DNA of 64,000 nt from Talpa occidentalis (taxonomy: Eukaryota > Chordata > Mammalia > Eulipotyphla > Talpidae). The notes beneath the pieces were generated by a model that did no database searches, had not been told where the DNA came from, and saw only the letters and a program-made list of their open reading frames with translations. Positions 56,640-64,000 of the stretch are shown piece after piece. A program made the translations under genes and the position numbers. The stretch covers positions 23,793,784-23,857,783 of the forward strand of contig NW_023602073.1 of the NCBI RefSeq assembly GCF_014898055.3. Reading direction: 5' to 3'. Position 1 is the stretch's first letter; the number at the start of each line of letters is the position of its first letter.

Positions 56640-57112
56640 GACCTTAAAGCATCGAAAGCAGAGATTTGGATCGATATTTGTACCCCCATGTTCATAGCAG
56701 CATTAGTCATGATAAACAAAAAAATGGGCACAATTCCAGTGTCTATTGATGGATGAGTGGATAAACAAAAAGTGGACCCCATACACGGTGGAATATTACT
56801 CAGCCTTAAAAAAGGAAATTTTGACTCGAGCTACAATGAGGATGAACTTTGAAATCATTATGCTGAGTGAAATAAGTCCGTCAGAACAGTTGCAAATTCT
56901 GTAAGATTCTACTTCTATGTAGTGCTTCAAGTAGTCAAACTCATATTCAGAGAGGATGGTGGGTGGTGGGGCTGAAGCAGAGGGTATAAGGAGTTAGTGC
57001 TCGATGGGGATAGAGTTTCAGTTGGGGAAGTACTAAAACCACCAGACTGGGCACTTAGAAATGGTTAAAATGGTAAATTTTATATTGTGCATATTTTATC
57101 ACAACAAAATAG
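56640..57112 (+). mobile_element. Old L1 3' end (L1M-type)
   Basis: 'acccccatgttcatagcagc', 'gtggaatattactcagcctt' and 'tgctgagtgaaataagtccg' are ORF2 C-terminal codons (EYYSALKK, MLSEISP). The end 'gttaaaatggtaaattttat' and 'attgtgcatattttatcaca' is the classic 3' UTR end of mammalian-wide L1M elements. It is more diverged than the lineage-specific L1s in this window. Confidence 0.88.
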
Positions 57113-57338
57113 TTTCAAAGCATGGCTGTCCTAACGGAAACCACAGCCACTGAGTCCATGATCGGCTCACCCTGCCCTGTGCTCTTGCACATAGTGGTCT
57201 AGGTTCCTTAAGAGGCTCTTGGTTCCGCAGGGAAGTCATCAGAGGGGGAAGCCAGCGCTTGGCCCAGGGTCACTGGTTGTGCTCCCAACACCTATACACC
57301 CCTGCTTGCACCTATATGAAAAACCCAACCCCGTGCTC
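57113..57338. other. Short unique spacer
   Basis: No element recognised before the young SINE. Confidence 0.45.
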
Positions 57339-57352
57339 AAAACCAACATTCC

Positions 57353-57675
57353 GGGCCTCCCCGGTGGCGCAGCGGTTGAGCGCTGGGTTGCGAAGCTGCC
57401 CGCGGCCTCTGCGGCGCCGGTTCGATCCCCGGCTGTTCCCAGGCCACCGGAGGAGGATCCCACATGGTGCGCAGACCTCTCCTGCCACCCGCTGCTCCCC
57501 TCAGCAGTGTACTTCAGTCCTTCTGCCTGCTCTGCTCCCCACTGTGGCTCTGGTGAATTCTCTCACCCTCCCGCGCTTCTGACTGTACCCAGTGCATGTA
57601 TAAACAAAACAAACAAACAAATATAATTAATAAATAAATAAACATGCCTCTATTTAAAAAAAAAAAAAAAAAAAA
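57353..57675 (+). mobile_element. Very young tRNA-derived SINE with perfect 14 bp target-site duplication and composite tail
   Basis: Head GGGCCTCCCCGGTGGCGCAG keeps a consensus-like A box (TGGCGCAGCGG) and B box (GGTTCGATCC), and CpGs are largely intact. Target-site duplication aaaaccaacattcc at 57339-57352 and 57676-57689 is identical. The tail (57600-57675) is unusual: AAAC/AAAT-rich repeats, then 'aacatgcctctattt', then ~24 A's. This suggests read-through or tail heterogeneity of the source copy. Confidence 0.97.
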
Positions 57676-57689
57676 AAAACCAACATTCC

Positions 57690-58534
57690 TCAGAAAACTC
57701 TGGGGCCGGGACTGAGAGATGCACTGGAGCTGGGACGCTGTGAGGAATTTGGTCACCTCGTTCTTTTCAGCGAACATCACAGAATCACCCACGAGCCTGG
57801 CGAGACATTGCAACAAATGCCCAGCTCTGAATCTCTGCAGCTCCCAAGCTCCTTGTTAAACATCGGCCCCTGCCGGGCACAAGGAAGAGACTTCCAGGGG
57901 TGCTGAGAAGGACACCCTTCCACGCACCTCCCAAGTTTTCAGCTGCCCGGTGCCATGGGCTTATTAAACGCTTAGCTTGACATCAGCTGGAAACAAGACA
58001 TGGCCACCTCCCCGGCTCAGCAAGCACGCCCTTGGGTGTGGAGGGTTTGGAGGGGGACAGGAGAGGGTGAGCCTGGGAGGCCTGCGGGTGGAAGCAGCCT
58101 GAGCAGACCCAAGGGAGGCAGATGAGCCTCGGAGCTGAAGAGCGAGAAGGAGGAGGAACCTCACTTGTGCCACAGATTTTATAAACAAAGCCAACCTCCA
58201 TGAACGATGCAAATGGGCTCTAGAAACACACCTCTGCCTATTCTTCCTCACAAGTTTGCTTGTTTGAAAAGCTGGGGAGTGACTTAAAATAAAGTGGTCA
58301 CGGGTGGCTCACGATTCCCCTAAGACGGCTTTGTTCTTGGTGCCCTGGAGGAGACTGGCACCACAGGCGACAGCCACCCCCAAGGCAGGGGGCAGGGGAC
58401 CCTCTGAGGGCCCTTGTTTCTCAGAGGCCAGGCTGAGCATCGCTGGAGACAGCCCCAGGGCCCAGGCTGAGCCTGACAGCCAATTCTTTGGCTTTACAGA
58501 TGAAGACGGTCCACAGGATCCAGCAAATGGTAAG
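57690..58534. other. Unique intronic sequence
   Basis: No element recognised. Confidence 0.45.
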
Positions 58535-58835
58535 ATTTTGTCTCTTTTTCACAGCCAAGTACTATTCACTGGGTATGCAGACCACATCTTCATCCTCCAC
58601 TGCTCTATCCTGACACTTGGCTGTTCCTATAATGTGGCTGTTGAGAAGAGCACTGCAGTGAACGTGGGCGTGCACATGTCCCTTCAAATTAGTGATTTTG
58701 TGTCCTTGGGTGGCTACCTTAGAGGGTATCACATGCTGGATCACATGGTGGATCTATTTTTAATCTTTTGAGGAACCTCCACACTGTTTCCCACACGGGT
58801 GCAGAACCTTATGCCACCAACCAAGGGTTTCTTAA
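58535..58835 (-). mobile_element. Old L1 ORF2 3' fragment
   Basis: Reversed L1 ORF2 words: 'tattcactgggtatgcagac' (ATTCCATGGTGTATATACCAC), 'gagaagagcactgcagtgaa' (AATAGTGCTGCAATGAA), 'cttttgaggaacctccacac' and 'tgtttcccacacgggtgcag' (GAGGAACCTCCACACTGTTTTCCA). Highly diverged. Confidence 0.8.
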
Positions 58836-61800
58836 GGAACAATTTTAAAGTGGATGCAGAGAATTAAAAAGTGAGACGAGAAACAAGCTGATGAGTCCAG
58901 AGTGAAGGGTCAGGCCAGGCCTAAGGCGGGACCAGGACGGAGGGTGTTGTGGACGGAACCCCAGCGTTTGTTTCTAGGGCTCCCTTGCCAGCCCACTGGC
59001 TCCCTGCAGTCACCTCCTCTTCCAGCCTTATGAAGGTCCAAATTCAGGGTGATGGGGGGCCTGATAAGTGGAGCTTCCTGCCTATAGAAACCTCAGATTC
59101 AATCTATGCCAACCAGGCACCAGCGGGGGAGCTGATGTCCTCATTCCAAATGATGGCAGCTGCGGGAACCCCCAGCATACATGGCACCCGTTGGTGCCCA
59201 AGGGCCTCCCTAGCACCAGATTCGAAGAATCACTCCCATTGTTTGCTCTTTTTTGCAAACCTGTTGTTGCTTGTCCTCAAAAACCAATACCTGTGGGTCA
59301 AAGGGCAAGCTGAAATTTGAACGCGTCAGAGCTCTGCGTTGGGTCCGGCTGGGGGAGCAGACACCCAGCATGGCACTCCCAGGCCGGTGGCCCCATCAGC
59401 CCACGCAGGACAGCCTCCTCTTCCACCTTGCATCCGATGACAACGGAGGAAGACTCACAGGAAAGTGGACACAGCCCAGGAGACGTACCTCCACTGTGCA
59501 TCTTGGGTAATTGGCCTCAGGACACACAAATCTGAATTTTAAAGACCCGCCCCCCTTTCTAAGAGAGCAGAGGGATGGAGGCATGCCCCGTGCTGGAGAG
59601 AGAGGCCTCTCCTGGTCCACTCCCTTTTCCTGCATCCAAGGCTGGTCAAGTTCAGTGTTACATGCATGTGCCGGCCAAGAAGTCCACTCATGGCTACAAT
59701 GACCTCGGTCCATGGGCTCTCCCACCAGGAAAAGTCCTCAGACCTCAGAGTAAACAGATTGCTTTGGGGGCCCAGAATTCTGGGGTACACTTAGAGCTTA
59801 CCCCCAAGTTTAAATATCTTGTAAGGAATGACTTAGCCCAAGGTCAGTGACCTGACCCAAGACTGGGGCCACTCTGGCAGCACTGCCCCACCCATCTGCT
59901 ACGGATACCACAGGCTGGACGCAATCAGGGGGCTGGTGTGTACACCATCCTGGGCACTGGCATCCCTGAGACTAGTCTGTACAACTGGATGCCCAAGCAG
60001 GATATGGCGTGCACAGAATGCTTCTTTCTTTCCTAAGCATCATCATTAGTGCCATGGGCCTGAGCAAGCTGCCAGCGATCCATCAGGCCACTGACTGGCC
60101 ACAACTGGGGTCAAGGCCGCGGACGGGGGACTGCGGCCCAAAAGCCCACAGGCCGGGAGGGGCAAAGCAGAATGTCCACTGTTAATGGTGGTTCAGCTCT
60201 TTGAATTTCATGAGCTACACAGGTAAAATGCAGAGAAATGACTCCCTGACTTGTGGCAATGCTGAGAAGTATCTCAAATTTAGCAGCAGCCCTCCCCCAT
60301 GGGATCCCCCATCTTGCATTCCTGAATCCTCACTTCTCAAAAATTCCCACTGTGTATCTACTGTGGCAGGACAGAGGAAACAAAGACAGCTCCATGCCCC
60401 CCTCATAGAGATAGGAAGAGGAAGACGGGGGAAGACTATTTTCTCTCATTGTTGACCATCCCCCTATTCTATGCTCATTAAAAAGGGAACATGGTGGGGC
60501 CATCTGTTTCGATTGCACCCAATTCTTTTGGCATCCAGTCCAAATCTGTCTGGTTCCCGAGGCCTTCACAAGAAAGCTCAGCACATTGTCTCCAGTGTTT
60601 CTAACCACCTTTGTGATACATGTGGGAAACCCTCCCAGCTTTAATGCTTTAATCTCAGCACACGCCTGGCCTGCCCCAGGCGGGCCAGGTGCTGGCACTC
60701 TCGGAGAGAACAGAGAGGGGTCTGCCCTGCAGGGCTTGCCCGGGGAGATGGGGGGTGAGCGTGGACACATGGATCAGTATTTTCTGGGAGGGGTAGGTGG
60801 TTGAAGGGATCATTTGGGTGATGAGTAGATGGGGGCATTGAGGAAGCCTGGCAGATGTCAGAATCAGTAGTGACAAGACATGCCCAGGTCTACTGACATG
60901 AGAAAGGAGCATTTTGGGTAGAGGGAGAGGTTGGTACAAAGGACCTAAGGAACAAGCTTAGCATGCAGGGCCAGACAGCAAGTCCATTTGGCTGGAATTT
61001 GGTGCGAGATCAGCAGGAATCAGACTACAGAGAGCCTCACCCGGCCCCGGGGATTGCACAACAGAAGCTGCTGGTGGGTGTGGCAAAGGCCACTAGTCAT
61101 CCCCCATCCCTTCGCCCTTCTCCCTGCAGGCTGCTGACTATACAAAAAAAGATGACTTCGCCCAGGCATCCTTGCAACTGGGAGTGGGCCGGTTACAAGA
61201 TTCTGGTCAGTGGATCTAAGAAGCGGTCCCATGGCTTCTGAGAAATGACGCCCCTTCCCTCTCTCTGGTGGCTGGAACATGGACATGGGGGTCGGGTTGG
61301 CATGACAGGCAGGGTCCGGGGCCCCGGGGTCATAGGTCTGGGGCTGACTATTGACGGTGAAGATAAACGTCTACTGTGTTTCGACCCCTGTCATTTGTTT
61401 TCTAGTCTCTCAAGGGAAGCTATTGATAACTAAGCCAGAGCGTTTGCGTGGACGAGTGTAAAGGCTGACCTGTATAAATAACACTGGTTGTCAGGGAGTA
61501 GTGATGGAGGTTTCAGAGGGAAGCAGGGAGATCTGTTAGGAAGCTACATGGTTAACCAGGCAAGATATGAAAAGGCTTTGCCTGGAGAGAAGTTGGGGGG
61601 CCCAGGACATAACCTGGAGGGAGAGCTAAGAGCACCTGCTGATCAAGGGTCACGGCAAAGAGAACGGCGACCTCTCTGATTCTTAACTCCAGCAACTGCA
61701 GAGACTGGAAGGACGAGGGAGGAGTAGCTTTGAGGATGATGGAGAAATGAGGGTGATATTTTGGCCACGCCAAACTCGAAGTGCTACTGGCCATCCAAAT

Positions 61801-62905
61801 GGCCATCCTCCAGGCAGAGGGCGACAGGAGTCTGGAACTCGACTGGGAAGTCAAGGTTGGTGACAGAAACGGTGCAGAGAGGATTTCATGCTGGGTTGTA
61901 GCAGCGCCGGCACAGCAGTCACTAGCCACGTGTTATTCACATTTAATTAATGAAACCTAAAATGACAGCTTCAGTCCCTCAGCCATACCAGCCACATGTC
62001 CACGCTGTGAGGACCGGTCAGGCCACTGGTCAGGGCAGAGAGAAGACATTCCATCACGCAGCCAGTTGTCTTGGAAAGTTCTGGTCTAAATTCTAAGCAC
62101 CTTCTCTAGAAATAATGTGTGATGACTGATTTGCCTTGTTGCTATAGGATCGCATGTGAGAGAGAGAATGGGAGAGAAAAGAAAAGCCTGTTTCCCCCTT
62201 TAGCTTTATTTTCCCTTTTACAACACAGACACACACCAGTCTCAGTCACCACTGCTTTGCCCAGTCTCTGCCGGCTCAAGTTTATAAGCTGTTCATAATA
62301 ACTTTCAGTACTTGAGGAGGCCAGATGCCCCACTTCGCAGAAGGTAATTACCCTACAAATCGCTGTCGTTCTGGCCTTCTGAGTTGCCTCACCTTCGCTT
62401 TCAAAAGGAGGCTGGAAACAAAACAAAAGCGAGGTCTCTCCATCCTAAGGGGGCAGCCCGGCCCCTCCCTGGGTGTTCTCCTCTCTCCCCCCGACTTCAC
62501 CAGACAGCAGTGCAGCAGGGACGGCAGAAAAAAAAAGCCAACTGTGCAAACATTCGCTTCTACTGTCACAAGGTAGAAAGGAAAAATGCCAAAAAAGGAG
62601 AACTTGGAAAAACAGCCAGAGCACAATTATCCCCTGAAGAGAACATGAAAAAGGACTCGGCGGTGACCCCGCCGAGGAAATGGAAAATCAGATCCAACCA
62701 GAGATGGCTCAGAGAACACTTGAGTCTTGGGGTCACAAGCACAGAGGAAGAGGGGTGTGGGCACCATGCTACTCCCCACTTTGACTTGGGGCTTGCTAGG
62801 GGGGCATTCCACCATTCAGTGAACTTCCGCTAAAGAACAAGATCCTGTATCCCAGATTAACCTGACATTCCCTGAGAGCCCCAAGCTCCTGGGTACCTTC
62901 TAACC
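58836..62905. other. Unique intronic sequence
   Basis: Roughly 4 kb with no repeat I can identify, an unusually long gap for this window. Frames such as 60330-60770 (minus) and 62384-62833 (plus) have no family resemblance and no splice support. Confidence 0.45.
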
Positions 62906-62909
62906 CTCA

Positions 62910-63435
62910 TCCTTTTATTTTTCTATTTTTAATTGAGGTAATATTAGGGTACTCCTATCAGGAATCACCACTATAGTGCACCCACCACCAAATAACCCAT
63001 AGTCCCCCACCATAGTCCATAGTGCTTCTTTCTTTGTTCTTTACTATGACTCTTAGTTTGGTTTCCCTATATTCCACATGCTAGTGACACCATCCATATT
63101 TCTCTCTCTTCTCTGACTTAATTCACTGAGCATCCTCTTTTCCAGCTCCATCCATGTTGCCCCAAATAGCATGAATTTATCATTTTTGATTGCTGAGTAG
63201 TATTCCACGGTGTATATGTGTCACATCTTCTTGATCTACTTATCTGCTTTTGAGCATATAGGTTGCTTCTACAATTTGGCTATTGTAAATAGTGCCGCAA
63301 TAAACATGGGAGTGCAAGCTTCCTTTCATATTAGTGTTTTCGAATTTTGGGGTAGATGTCTAGGAAAGAATTACAGGGTTGTATGTCCGTGTTTAATGTT
63401 TGAGACACCTCTATACTAACTCTCATCCTTAGAGG
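62910..63435 (-). mobile_element. L1 3' end, 5'-truncated
   Basis: Reversed L1: A-rich tail equivalent 'ttttatttttctatttttaa' (62910-62932), 3' UTR 'taatattagggtactcctat', then ORF2 C-terminus 'cactgagcatcctcttttcc' (MLSE), 'ttgctgagtagtattccacg' (EYYSAI), 'ttgtaaatagtgccgcaata' and 'gtttgagacacctctatact'. Stops break the frame. Confidence 0.9.
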
Positions 63436-64000
63436 TGGCCAGTAGGTCCTACCTCTGTGGGACTCGGGAAGTCCCTGTGAGACGTGGGCAAGCTGAGTGA
63501 TGGCTTCAAGGGAGGCCATCCTGTCAGTGGCCAAGCAGCCTGGGGACAAGAGGCTGGGGTAACTTCTTCACTCACGGGAAGTGAAAATCAGGAGGCAAGT
63601 CCTCCCTTTCACTTGTTCCAGGGGTGCCTGCTGCATCAAAGAGGAAATTAGCCCATTATGCCACACAAACTATTTTATGGGAGCTGGTAGGCCAGGCAGG
63701 GCACGACCCTCCAGAGGTGTCGCCCCAGAATCCAGAACACAATGCCAGATCCAGGGTGCTCTCCACCATCAACGGAGTAAGTGCAAACACCTCATGGGAC
63801 AAGCAGTCTCCTCCATGGCCTGAGCCCTTTGGGAGACCTTCCCAGCCCTGAGTGGTGACCCACCTGGCCAGGCTCCTCGGTGGGGGGGCTCAGGTAAGTC
63901 TCGGGTAGGTGCCCCATGCTCAGGCTGTTGGAAGAGGAGCCAGAAAGCCAAAAAGGAAGGTGTGCCGTGAAAGGGACAGGGGTGGGGACAGGAAGGGGCC
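63436..64000. other. Unique intronic sequence to the window edge
   Basis: No element or exon recognised. Open frames on both strands are G+C-driven. Confidence 0.45.

Larger units (their letters stand above)
123..64000 (-). other. SLC22A23: Large SLC22A23 intron (inferred; upstream end outside window)
   Basis: Everything to the right of the acceptor lies 5' of the exon on the minus strand. I looked for the expected preceding exon, which should encode the TM3-TM4 region (FFEGF and AGIILTLYAL motifs), and for the exon encoding ADWVGRRP, and saw neither. The content is instead SINEs, L1 3' ends, ancient repeats and unique sequence without sustained coding signal. A single intron longer than 63.8 kb is the simplest reading. 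An unrecognised alternative exon or a nested non-coding RNA cannot be excluded by eye. Confidence 0.75.

Overview
This is mammalian genomic DNA, almost entirely intronic. The only protein-coding sequence I can support is at the extreme left edge. Positions 1-122, read on the minus strand, are the 5' part of an internal exon of SLC22A23, a 12-transmembrane member of the SLC22 organic-ion transporter family, and they are preceded by a good 3' splice site. The gene therefore runs right to left, and the remaining ~63.9 kb is, by inference, a single large intron upstream of this exon. I looked for the preceding SLC22A23 coding exon on the minus strand and did not find it. No bacterial, phage, plasmid or CRISPR content is present.

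Organism. About 21 copies of one tRNA-derived SINE of ~260-280 bp dominate the repeats. The head carries pol III A- and B-box-like motifs. The body has a constant region around CCTGTTCTGCTCCCC, and the tail has AATAAATAAATCTTT followed by A's (the 'T+' tail type, with a polyadenylation signal and a TCTTT terminator). With 5'-truncated L1s and decayed MIR and DNA-transposon relics, this indicates a placental, probably laurasiatherian, mammal. The SINE is not Alu, B1/B2, PRE-1, CHR, CanSINE, ERE or VES as I know them. A rhinolophoid bat (Rhin-1-like SINE) is my best guess, not a firm call.

Layout. 1-122 exon and 123-160 splice site. 1-7 kb is dense in SINEs, including a clean L1-then-SINE insertion series at 5.2-6.15 kb. 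8-16 kb holds L1 3' ends (11.56-12.33 and 15.69-16.18 kb) and MIR/MER5-like relics. 17-18.2 kb holds a local direct duplication. 21 kb has a compound microsatellite and a SINE of a distinct, less diverged subfamily. 25.4-25.9 kb is CpG-rich. 27.05-27.56 kb is a CA-rich minisatellite-like block. 29.7 kb is a polypurine tract. 36.35-36.89 kb is an L1 with an inverted 5' part. 40.0-40.27 kb looks like the end of an LTR. 41.41-41.53 kb is a 58-bp tandem duplication. 50.2-51.0 kb is an old L1 split by a SINE. 57.35-57.69 kb is a very young SINE with a composite tail. 62.9-63.4 kb is another L1 end.

Nothing here looks like an undescribed system. The most useful leads are the mobile-element structures (L1 inversion, nested insertions, odd SINE tail), two local duplications, and a few non-repetitive, low-complexity-free stretches that could be conserved enhancers. 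These are offered as hypotheses to test.
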